Source: JAKFWF01 sp031401535
Lineage (GTDB): Bacteria > Pseudomonadota > Alphaproteobacteria > Rhizobiales > Hyphomicrobiaceae
Direction: 5' to 3'
Length of the DNA: 32,379 bases
Assembly: GCA_031401535.1 (NCBI GenBank)
Contig: JANNRP010000356.1
Span: 1-32,379 of the forward strand
Shown: in pieces, positions 16,660 to 23,833 of the stretch
Numbering within the stretch: the first letter of the stretch is position 1
Layout: each line of letters starts with the position of its first letter
Notes under the pieces: generated by a model
What the model was told of the DNA's origin: nothing
The model's input: the letters and a program-made list of their open reading frames with translations, nothing else
Database searches by the model: none
Position numbers and translations under genes: made by a program

Positions 16660-17370
16660 ATGGCTGACGATGACCACGAATACCTGCGTGACGAACTGCG
16701 GTCGTACGGTCGTCGGCGGTTACGGTCGCTCACCGCCCATCAGCAAAGTCTGATCGACCAGATAATGCCACGTTGTCGATTGGATATGACCGACCCTGCG
16801 ATAGATAGTGCGGCTTTTGCGCGCGCAATCATGCCGACTGCGACCGGAGCATGGCTTGAAATCGGCTTCGGCGGTGGCGAGCACTTGCTCTGGCAGGCAT
16901 CGCAGCATCCCGATGTCGTCTGCATCGGCTGTGAGCCGTTCATCGACGGGGTCGTCAAGGTGTTGACCCGCGTAGCGGAGGGCAAAATTGGCAACATCAG
17001 GCTGCATGACGACGATGCCCGCGACGTTTTGCGCTGGCTGCCAGAGGCGTCGATCGATCGTGCTTTCATATTGTTTCCCGATCCTTGGCCAAAGGCGCGC
17101 CATCACAAGCGGCGGTTGGTCTCTGCTGCCACATTGAAGTTGCTGGCGCGCGTGCTCCGCCCGGGCGCCGAACTGCGCATTGCAACCGACATCGGTGACT
17201 ACGTGCGCACGACGATGCTGGCCATCGCCCGGCAATCCACATTCGAATGGTGTGCGCAACGTCCTGCCGATTGGCGAGACCAGGGTCCAGACTGGCCGGT
17301 GACACGTTACCAGCAAAAAGCCATCCGGGAGGGTCGCTGCTGTTATTTTATGCGGTTCAGGCGCGTTTGA
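16660..17370 (+). CDS. trmB: tRNA (guanine-N7-)-methyltransferase TrmB
   Basis: SAM-dependent methylation of G46 in the variable loop of tRNAs. The 236-residue product has the SAM-binding motif LEIGFGGGEHL (66-76), an acidic GCEPF loop (90-94) and the family signature DPWPKARHHKRRL (141-153), with the N-terminal RSYGRRRLRSLT block. The start at ATG 16660 is chosen over TTG 16636, which lies inside the metK terminator stem; TTGGTGG precedes the ATG. The location directly after metK puts the SAM maker next to a SAM user. Confidence 0.94.
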   Translation: MADDDHEYLRDELRSYGRRRLRSLTAHQQSLIDQIMPRCRLDMTDPAIDSAAFARAIMPTATGAWLEIGFGGGEHLLWQASQHPDVVCIGCEPFIDGVVKVLTRVAEGKIGNIRLHDDDARDVLRWLPEASIDRAFILFPDPWPKARHHKRRLVSAATLKLLARVLRPGAELRIATDIGDYVRTTMLAIARQSTFEWCAQRPADWRDQGPDWPVTRYQQKAIREGRCCYFMRFRRV

Positions 17371-17422
17371 ATCTTTGGTGGCGCGACGAATTTCCATCTG
17401 ACGCTGCAGTTCGCTGATGAGC

Positions 17423-17438
17423 GCGCAATCAATTGCGC
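17423..17438. repeat. Perfect palindromic arms GCGCAAT-CA-ATTGCGC
   Basis: Seven-base perfect inverted arms with a two-base centre lie between the trmB stop and the tRNA-Glu promoter. As RNA it could form a six-base stem with a four-base loop, but no T run follows. It could be a weak trmB terminator or a protein-binding site. Confidence 0.35.
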
Positions 17439-17448
17439 TTACAATAGC

Positions 17449-17477
17449 TTGCGCATGTCCCCAAACCTTTCTATAGG
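17449..17477 (+). promoter_or_regulatory. Probable promoter of tRNA-Glu
   Basis: TTGCGC (17449-17454), a 17-base spacer and TATAGG (17472-17477) end 10 bases before the mature tRNA 5' end. The spacing and the position fit a stable-RNA promoter. Confidence 0.42.
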
Positions 17478-17487
17478 AAGCGCCGAC

Positions 17488-17562
17488 GGTCCCTTCGTCT
17501 ATCGGTTAGGACACGAGATTTTCAATCTTGTAAGACGGGTTCGACTCCCGTAGGGACCGCCA
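17488..17562 (+). tRNA. tRNA-Glu (anticodon UUC)
   Basis: The acceptor arm GGTCCCT (17488-17494) pairs with AGGGACC (17552-17558), followed by G and an encoded CCA (17560-17562). The anticodon stem CGAGA/TCTTG, containing one G-U pair, encloses the loop TTTTCAA with anticodon TTC. The T arm has ACGGG and CCCGT around TTCGACT. It decodes GAA and GAG. It stands alone between trmB and the convergent bactofilin gene. Confidence 0.97.
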
Positions 17563-17632
17563 ATCAATCACCCTCACCGCCAGAATTGTATCCATCTCTC
17601 GACGGTGAGAGCGACCCCCTGTGCGCCGATAG

Positions 17633-18184
17633 TCAGGCGGCAATATTCGGAGTCAAATTCGCGTGCTGGTCCGGCTCCAGGGCTGGCTTCAACTCGGCTG
17701 CGTCCTTCGGGCGGCGTACGCGACCATCGAAGTTTGCGCCTTCGACAATGACGAGTGACTGATGATGGATGTCCCCTTCAACAATTGATTTCGCCTGCAG
17801 TTCGACTTTGGCCCCTTTAATCGTACCGAACACTTGGCCACGCACGGCCACCACATCAGCCCAGATTGTACCGGTAACCTTGCCGCTTTCTCCTACAATG
17901 ACCTCGGCGCCGTGCAGGTCGGCATGAACTTCCCCATCGACTTGGAGCGTTCCCTTGGTCACGATGACGATACGCTCGCCCATGATGGTAAGATCACGAC
18001 CTATGATCGACAGGCCACTGGGCTCGGTGCGTTGGATGTGTGGAACTTTGGCAGCGGGCAGACTTGGCGGCGAACTTGGGCCGGACGGTGCATTTGGTCC
18101 GGGTGACGTGCTTTCCGGTAAGGCAATAATAGACGACTTGAACTCGGTTTCGCGCGGCTGGGCGATCGGCTGACGATTGAACAC
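17633..18184 (-). CDS. Bactofilin (polymer-forming cytoskeletal protein)
   Basis: Bactofilins self-assemble into filaments without nucleotide and act in cell shape, stalk or polarity functions. The product is 183 residues from GTG 18184, or 202 from ATG 18241. The first 55 residues are Pro/Ser-rich and disordered. The beta-helical bactofilin core follows (about 57-150) with repeated strands such as SIIGRDLTIMGE, GTLQVDGEVHADLHG, GKVTGTIWADVVAVRG and SIVEGDIHHQSLVIVEG, and a charged tail. The GTG is preferred because AGGGAG lies seven bases upstream and the resulting MFNRQ start is typical; the ATG has no clear ribosome binding site. Encoded next to dinB with no functional link evident. Confidence 0.87.
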   Translation of the reverse strand: MFNRQPIAQPRETEFKSSIIALPESTSPGPNAPSGPSSPPSLPAAKVPHIQRTEPSGLSIIGRDLTIMGERIVIVTKGTLQVDGEVHADLHGAEVIVGESGKVTGTIWADVVAVRGQVFGTIKGAKVELQAKSIVEGDIHHQSLVIVEGANFDGRVRRPKDAAELKPALEPDQHANLTPNIAA

Positions 18185-18288
18185 GGAGACACTCCCTGCT
18201 TGATACTGAAATCTCCTACTCCCCGATATTGAAGCGACCATCCGTCGTTGTTCAAATTGTGTTCAGGTTGTTTGTGCCGTGACCTCAC

Positions 18289-19497
18289 TCACCCGTCATC
18301 AAATAGATTGGGAGGATCGGCGACGCGCGCTTCGGTCAAATCAGCGGCGCCGATGCCGAGCAGCCGGAACGAGCGGCCATCGGCCTCCCGATCGATCAGC
18401 GTCGCAGCGAGCGAAAGCAGTACGGACGCGCGCTGGGTCGGATGCGTCAGGCGTTTGTTTCGCGTCAGAATTTTGAAGTCCGACGTTTTGAGTTTAAGTA
18501 CCAGCGTGCCGGCAGCAAACCCATGACGGATCAACTGGCCGGCGACGCGCGCGCATAGTGGATCTGCCGCCGCTCGCAACTCTGCCGCTGACGCCGTGTC
18601 GCGCCGGAACGTATCTTCGGCCGAGATGCTCTTCGTAGGCCGGTTGGGCGTGACGCTGCGTTCATCCTGACCATGCGCGAAGGATGCCAATCGGCGGCCA
18701 AATTTTCCGAACATGGCTGTCAGTTGTTGTTCGCTCAACTGCTGCAAATCGCCAATCGTCTGTAGCCCCTGTGCTTGCATGCGCTCGGCGGTTGCAGCAC
18801 CCACACCGTTGATTTTGGCGACGGATAGCGCCTGCAGAAACGCCTTGGCCTCGGCTTGTCCAATGACTGAGAAACCACGCGGCTTCTGCAATTCAGATGC
18901 GAGCTTGGCGAGAAATTTATTGGGTGCAAGGCCAATCGATACGGTGATCCCGATCTCGGTTTCGATCCGGGCCGCGATGACCGCCAATGCTTCGGCGGCT
19001 GGTGGTGCCTCTGTGCGCCAATCGTCGGTCAGATCCAGATAGGCCTCATCAAGCGACACGGGCTCGATCATCGAGGTGGCGGCGCTGAAAATCGTGCGTA
19101 TCGCGAGACTGACACGCTTGTACTTGGCCATATCGGGTGCAATCACCACCGCATCTGGGCACGCGTCGAGCGCCTTGAACATCGGCATCGCCGAGCGCAC
19201 CCCATAGCGTCGTGCGATGTAGCAGGCGGTCGTCACCACGCCGCGCCCGCCTGGATGGCCCACGATCAGTGGCTTTGTTCTGATTTCCGGACGGTCTCGC
19301 TTTTCGACCGAAGCATAGAAGGCGTCGCAATCGATATGTGCAATGCCAAGCTGTTCAAGCTCGGAGTGGGCGATTACGCGAGCCGAACCGCATTGGGCAC
19401 ACTGGTCCGCGATGCATGGCGCAATCTCGCGGCAATCGCGGCACAGCGCACGTGCCGTGGTTGCACCACTAAATTGATGTCCTGCCGTCGTCGTCAT
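18289..19497 (-). CDS. dinB: DNA polymerase IV (DinB) with N-terminal zinc-ribbon-like extension
   Basis: Y-family translesion polymerase. In the 402-residue product the catalytic acidic residues lie in HIDCDAFYASVE (Asp56) and in PVSLDEAYLDLT; the palm/fingers region is followed by a helix-hairpin-helix segment (NGVGAATAERM) and a little-finger domain. The first 50 residues add a cysteine cluster, CRDC (19-22) and CAQC (33-36), spaced like a zinc ribbon; similar extensions occur in many alphaproteobacterial DinB proteins. The C-terminal NLF (near 398) may be the beta-clamp contact. No LexA-type site was recognised. The ATG is at 19495-19497, 53 bases from the neighbouring gene. Confidence 0.92.
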   Translation of the reverse strand: MTTTAGHQFSGATTARALCRDCREIAPCIADQCAQCGSARVIAHSELEQLGIAHIDCDAFYASVEKRDRPEIRTKPLIVGHPGGRGVVTTACYIARRYGVRSAMPMFKALDACPDAVVIAPDMAKYKRVSLAIRTIFSAATSMIEPVSLDEAYLDLTDDWRTEAPPAAEALAVIAARIETEIGITVSIGLAPNKFLAKLASELQKPRGFSVIGQAEAKAFLQALSVAKINGVGAATAERMQAQGLQTIGDLQQLSEQQLTAMFGKFGRRLASFAHGQDERSVTPNRPTKSISAEDTFRRDTASAAELRAAADPLCARVAGQLIRHGFAAGTLVLKLKTSDFKILTRNKRLTHPTQRASVLLSLAATLIDREADGRSFRLLGIGAADLTEARVADPPNLFDDG

Positions 19498-19550
19498 GTT
19501 TGGGAGTATAGCCGCCGCGGTCCCGCCGTGAATTGGATGTTTCGCGCAAC

Positions 19551-21377
19551 TTATCTCCCAATTGCATAGCCTTGCATGAACCTGGCACTTGCACCGGCGC
19601 GAACCATGCCGCCTGACCTGGCGACTGCGCAGACACGGCCAAGCGACCAGGGAGTTTCAACTGTTACCAGGTGACCGCGAGCGCGCAGGCGGCTGATCGT
19701 TGACTCGCTATAGCGTCCCTCGACGATCAGACGTCCCGGTTCGAAGGGGCGCGGATGGAATGACTGGGGGACGTGGCGGCTGGTGACGAGCGGCGCGTCA
19801 ATTGCCTGCTGCAGGTTCATGCCATGATGCAAGATGCGCAGGAATGTCAGCAAGCTCCATTGATCCTGCTGGTCGCCGCCGGGTGTACCGATGCCGAGCC
19901 ATGCTTCGCCGTCGCGGGTGACGAGGGTCGGCGTCAACGTTGTCCGTGGTCGCATGCCAGGCCGCAGGGTCGATGGGTGACCGGCCTCGAGCCAGCAGAT
20001 TTGCCCGCGAGTCGAGAGTGGGAAGCCGAGCCCGGGGATCACGGGTGAGCCCTGCAGCCAGCCACCGGAGGGGGTCGCCGAGATCAGGTTGCCCCAACGG
20101 TCGGCCACCTCGATGTGGACGGTGTCACCCCACTGCGCCTCGAACCATTCGGGCGGCAACGGTGCAAACGTCGGTTCGCCGCCACCGGGCCCGACATGCA
20201 CGTCGGTTCCAGCCATGGCGATCACACGGGCCATACGCTGCGCGGCTCCGGGCAAATCGCTCGGTCGCATGTCGCGTGCGGCGTACTCGCCGATCAAGTG
20301 CCGACGTGCGTCGTTGTGCGACGGCGACAGCAGACGTTCGAGCGGCACCTCGACGGCGTTGGGGTCGCCATAGAATACCTCGCGGTCGGCGAACGCGAGC
20401 TTCATGGCCTCGACGACCGTATGCACGAATGTATCGCCAAGCGGGTCCATACCTGCGAGATCGAACCCTTGTAGCAAGGCGAGCGCTTGCAGAAAAACCG
20501 GCCCTTGCCCCCAGGGTCCGGTTTTGTGAACGCGAACGCCGTGGTAGTCGAGCGCAACGGTCGGCTCGACGGTCGCCTGATAGCGTGCGAGATCGTCGCC
20601 CGTCATCAGCGCCTTGTGGCGGTGGCCGGTGGAATCGCGAAGCTCTGCTGTGCGGCAGAATTGGTCGATTGCATCGGCGACGAAGCCCTTGTACCAGGCG
20701 CGTCGCGCAGCCTCGATCTGTCGGATGCGGTCATTTCCTACCGCGGCGGCCTCGGCAAGGATGCGCCGATAGGTGGCGGCGATCGCAGGTGTGCAAAACA
20801 GGCGACCAGGGCGGGGTATGTTGCCATCGACCAACCAGACTTCGGCGGTCGTTGACCAATCAGATCGGAAGAACTCAGCCGCTGCAAGGATTGTCGCTGA
20901 AATGCGCGGCACCACCGGAAATCCGTTCTCGGCATAGCCGATCGCCATCTCCAGGACGTCCGCCACGCGCATCGTGCCGTAATCGCGCAACAGCAGCATC
21001 CAGGCGTCGAAGGCGCCCGGCACCACCATAGGCAGCAGTCCAGTGCCCGGCATCTGCTTCAAGCCGAGCGAGAATAGATGCTCGGGCGACGTCGCCATTG
21101 GATAAACGCCTTGACCGCAGATCACCACTGGGTCGGCATCCTGCGGCCGTTTCAGAATTATCGGCACTTCGCCACCGGGGCCGTTCAGGTGTGGCTCGAC
21201 GATTTGCAGCACGAAACCGGCAGCAGCTGCTGCATCGAAAGCATTGCCGCCCCGTTCGAGCATTGCCATGCCAGCCGCCGATGCGAGCCAATGTGTGGTC
21301 GAGACAGCGCCAAATGTGCCGAGTATTTCAGGGCGTGTGGTGAACCCATCTGAGGTAGGGTTCGGCGGGGCTTTCAT
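19551..21377 (-). CDS. Gamma-glutamyltransferase-like Ntn hydrolase, no signal peptide
   Basis: GGT-family enzymes are made as one chain, cut themselves before a threonine and then hydrolyse or transfer gamma-glutamyl (or related acyl) groups. The 608-residue product has the N-terminal signature TTHWLASAAGMAMLERGGNA and the LNGPGGE block. The processing site is GDTVHIEVADRWGN, where Thr419 would become the N-terminal nucleophile, followed by TPSGG and GTPGGDQQ in the oxyanion region. No signal peptide is present, unlike classical periplasmic GGT, so it is probably cytosolic and may be a cephalosporin-acylase/GGT-like amidase. AGGAG nine bases before ATG 21375-21377 supports the start. It is divergent from the first amidohydrolase gene and probably shares its control region. 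The true substrate is unknown. Confidence 0.87.
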   Translation of the reverse strand: MKAPPNPTSDGFTTRPEILGTFGAVSTTHWLASAAGMAMLERGGNAFDAAAAAGFVLQIVEPHLNGPGGEVPIILKRPQDADPVVICGQGVYPMATSPEHLFSLGLKQMPGTGLLPMVVPGAFDAWMLLLRDYGTMRVADVLEMAIGYAENGFPVVPRISATILAAAEFFRSDWSTTAEVWLVDGNIPRPGRLFCTPAIAATYRRILAEAAAVGNDRIRQIEAARRAWYKGFVADAIDQFCRTAELRDSTGHRHKALMTGDDLARYQATVEPTVALDYHGVRVHKTGPWGQGPVFLQALALLQGFDLAGMDPLGDTFVHTVVEAMKLAFADREVFYGDPNAVEVPLERLLSPSHNDARRHLIGEYAARDMRPSDLPGAAQRMARVIAMAGTDVHVGPGGGEPTFAPLPPEWFEAQWGDTVHIEVADRWGNLISATPSGGWLQGSPVIPGLGFPLSTRGQICWLEAGHPSTLRPGMRPRTTLTPTLVTRDGEAWLGIGTPGGDQQDQWSLLTFLRILHHGMNLQQAIDAPLVTSRHVPQSFHPRPFEPGRLIVEGRYSESTISRLRARGHLVTVETPWSLGRVCAVARSGGMVRAGASARFMQGYAIGR

Positions 21378-21538
21378 GACGGAGGGCTCCTTGATTGCTC
21401 AGTCAGCGGGGCGAGAGTGCACTGTGTCGTTCGCTTCCGCATCTGCATTCCGTGAAGCACAGTTCCGCTTTGACATCTGTTGACGGTACGCACCAGCTGT
21501 AGGAGCGTAAGTCATCCTGTCCGTCGCGCGAGGTTGCC

Positions 21539-22786
21539 ATGGCCCAACTCCTTCTCAAGAATTTCGAGATGCTCGATCCTGACCGCGATGAACTCGCAGG
21601 AGGTCATCAGATCCTGATCGAGGACGAGAAGATCCGTGAAGTTTCTGCCAAACCGATCAAGGCCAAGGACGCGATCGCGATCGATTGCGGCGGCAAGACG
21701 GTTATGCCGGGTTTGATCGACTCGCACGTGCATGTGTTCCTGTCCGAGGTCGTTATTCGCCGCTTAGAGGATATGCCGCTGACCTTGATGACTGCACGCG
21801 CCGCCAAGCTGATGCTCGCCATGCTCGACCGTGGCTTCACCACCGTGCGCGATACGGGCGGTGCCGACTGGGGTATCAAAGCAGCAGTCGATCAAGGTTT
21901 CCTGCCTGGTCCACGCTTGTTCATAGCGGGCAAGGCGATCGGGCCAACCGGCGGGCACAGTGACGGACGTCGGCGGACTGATCCCGGCACGCGGTGCCAC
22001 TGCTGCAACGCGCTTGCCTTCACCATGGGTGTTGCGGACGGGATTCCAGGTGTTCGCAAGGCTGTGCGCGAGGAGATGCGGCAGGGCTGCGACCACGTCA
22101 AAATCATGATGTCGGGCGGCGTCGCCTCTCCCTATGATCCGCTCGACAGCATGCAATTCTCGATTGGCGAGGTAGAAGCCGCAGTCGAGGAAGCTCACGC
22201 ATTCGGCCGTTATGTCTGCGCCCATGCCTATTCGCCTGAGGCAATCACCCGTGCGGCACATGCCGGCGTGCGCACCATCGAGCACGGTAATCTGGTCGAT
22301 GAGGCATCGGCGAAGTTGATGGCCGAGAAGGGCATGTTTTTGATCGCCAATCTCGTCACCTACTTCGCCATGCGCGAACGAGCATCCGAATTCGGCATGA
22401 ATGCGGAGATGCTGGAAAAAAACGATCTGGTGATCGATGGTGCGCTGCGCTCGCTCGAAATCTGCAAGCGTGCTGGTGTTCCGGTGGCCTTCGGTACCGA
22501 TCTGCTGGGGCAATTGCAGGTCGAGCAAAGCCGCGAGTTCACCATTCGCTCAGCGGTGGTGAAGCCGATCGAGATTATTCGTTCCGCCACCACCATCGGT
22601 GCCAAGGTACTGCGCCGCGAAGGGCAGCTCGGTTGCCTGAAGCCCGGCGCCTGGGCTGACCTATTGGTGGTCGATGGCAATCCACTTAAGGACGTGTCAC
22701 TGCTGGAGCATCAGGGGCGGCACCTGTCCGGCATCATGAAGGGCGGCAAATGGCACAAGAACAGATTGAAATCAGCCTCAGCATGA
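21539..22786 (+). CDS. COG1228-type metal-dependent amidohydrolase, copy 1
   Basis: TIM-barrel amidohydrolase related to imidazolonepropionase and to the bacterial Xaa-Pro/Xaa-Arg dipeptidases of the same superfamily. The 415-residue product shows the metal ligands His63 and His65 (DSHVH), a probable carbamylated Lys188 (DHVKIMMSGGV), His229 (CAHAY), His249 (TIEHGN) and Asp321 (FGTDLLG), which suggests a binuclear zinc site. An unusual cysteine cluster CHCC lies at 153-156 and is kept in the paralogue at 26054. There is no signal peptide, so it is cytosolic. GAGG precedes ATG 21539. It lies 21 bases upstream of the aldo/keto reductase and is probably co-transcribed with it. The substrate could be a dipeptide, an N-acyl amino acid or a cyclic amide; sequence alone does not decide. 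Confidence 0.88.
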   Translation: MAQLLLKNFEMLDPDRDELAGGHQILIEDEKIREVSAKPIKAKDAIAIDCGGKTVMPGLIDSHVHVFLSEVVIRRLEDMPLTLMTARAAKLMLAMLDRGFTTVRDTGGADWGIKAAVDQGFLPGPRLFIAGKAIGPTGGHSDGRRRTDPGTRCHCCNALAFTMGVADGIPGVRKAVREEMRQGCDHVKIMMSGGVASPYDPLDSMQFSIGEVEAAVEEAHAFGRYVCAHAYSPEAITRAAHAGVRTIEHGNLVDEASAKLMAEKGMFLIANLVTYFAMRERASEFGMNAEMLEKNDLVIDGALRSLEICKRAGVPVAFGTDLLGQLQVEQSREFTIRSAVVKPIEIIRSATTIGAKVLRREGQLGCLKPGAWADLLVVDGNPLKDVSLLEHQGRHLSGIMKGGKWHKNRLKSASA

Positions 22787-22807
22787 TTGCGGACGAGAGT
22801 ATGTAAC

Positions 22808-23791
22808 ATGACCAAAACTGCACTTCGCCAGCTTGGCACAAACGGGCCTTCGGTCTCGGTGATAGGGCTGGGCTGCATGTCGTTGTCGGGTGTCTATGGC
22901 GCGGCCGACGATGCCCAGTCCGAAGACTTGATCCGTCGGGCGATCGACCGTGGGGTAAACCATCTAGATACGTCTGACATGTATGGTTGGGGTCACAACG
23001 AAGCGGTGGTTGGCCAAGCCATCAAGGGGTTGCGCGCTAAAGTGTTTCTGGCGACCAAGTTCGGGCAAATCCGTCGCGAGGGTCAGAACGGCGTCAATGG
23101 AAGGCCCGAATATGTCAGGGAAGCCTGCGAAGCGAGCCTCAAGCGTCTAGGTGTGGACGTCATCGACCTCTACTATCAGCACCGCGTCGACCCCGACGTC
23201 CCGGTTGAGGACACGGTCGGGGCCATGGCCGGTCTGGTGCACGCAGGTAAAGTCCGCCACCTGGGTCTCTCGGAAGCCAATCCAGAACGCATTCGACGCG
23301 CCCATGCAGTGCATCCCATCGCTGCCGTGCAGACCGAGTATTCGCTGCTCTATCGGACAGAGGCTGAAGAGACGCGCGAGACGACGCGAGCGCTTGGCAT
23401 CGGCTTTGTCGCCTACGCGCCACTTGGTCGTGGCTTTCTCACGGGTGCCATCAAGACCATCGGCGATGTCGACGGACGCCGGGCGCAGCACCCACGTTTT
23501 CAGGCCGACAACTTCGATCACAATCGTGCGTTGGTGGCCCGGATCGAAGCGGTCGCAGCGGAGAAGGGCTGCACGCCGGGTCAATTGACATTGGCGTGGC
23601 TGCTGGCCCAAGGTGATGACGTGGTCGCTATTCCCGGAACGCGCTACACGCAGCGCATGGTCGAAAATCTGGGCGCTCTGGACGTCCGACTGACCGACGC
23701 CGAGGTTGCTGAAATTTCAGCTGCGGTCCCGATGGGCGCTGCATCCGGCACCCGCTATCCGGCTGGTGGCATGAAGGGCGTGTATCTTTAG
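22808..23791 (+). CDS. Aldo/keto reductase
   Basis: NADPH-dependent carbonyl reductase with the (beta/alpha)8 barrel. In the 327-residue product the catalytic tetrad is Asp54 (NHLDTSDMYG), Tyr59, Lys84 (LATKFGQ) and His125 (YYQHRVDP); the cofactor-binding end contains AIPGTRYTQRMVENL. It resembles the AKR13/YajO-like group of reductases. The start at ATG 22808 is preceded by GAGAG; a TTG at 22787 directly after the previous stop is less likely. It probably reduces an aldehyde or ketone derived from the compound processed by the neighbouring hydrolases, but this is inference from gene order. It is convergent with the alpha/beta hydrolase-domain gene (42 bases between stops). Confidence 0.88.
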   Translation: MTKTALRQLGTNGPSVSVIGLGCMSLSGVYGAADDAQSEDLIRRAIDRGVNHLDTSDMYGWGHNEAVVGQAIKGLRAKVFLATKFGQIRREGQNGVNGRPEYVREACEASLKRLGVDVIDLYYQHRVDPDVPVEDTVGAMAGLVHAGKVRHLGLSEANPERIRRAHAVHPIAAVQTEYSLLYRTEAEETRETTRALGIGFVAYAPLGRGFLTGAIKTIGDVDGRRAQHPRFQADNFDHNRALVARIEAVAAEKGCTPGQLTLAWLLAQGDDVVAIPGTRYTQRMVENLGALDVRLTDAEVAEISAAVPMGAASGTRYPAGGMKGVYL

Positions 23792-23833
23792 ACTGCATCA
23801 GAGGCAGATGTCGCACGACTCTTGCTGTACCAC

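Noticed and set aside
17573..17609. CTCACCG/CGGTGAG arms after tRNA-Glu as a tRNA terminator
   Set aside because: Only seven base pairs with a 23-base loop and no T tract.
19940..21031. Plus-strand frame of about 360 codons opposite the GGT-like gene
   Set aside because: Extreme arginine and serine content with no motif, antisense to an intact Ntn hydrolase.
21764..22528. Minus-strand frames inside both amidohydrolase genes (also 26111-26827)
   Set aside because: The two frames resemble each other only because the sense genes are paralogues; no start signals or domain.
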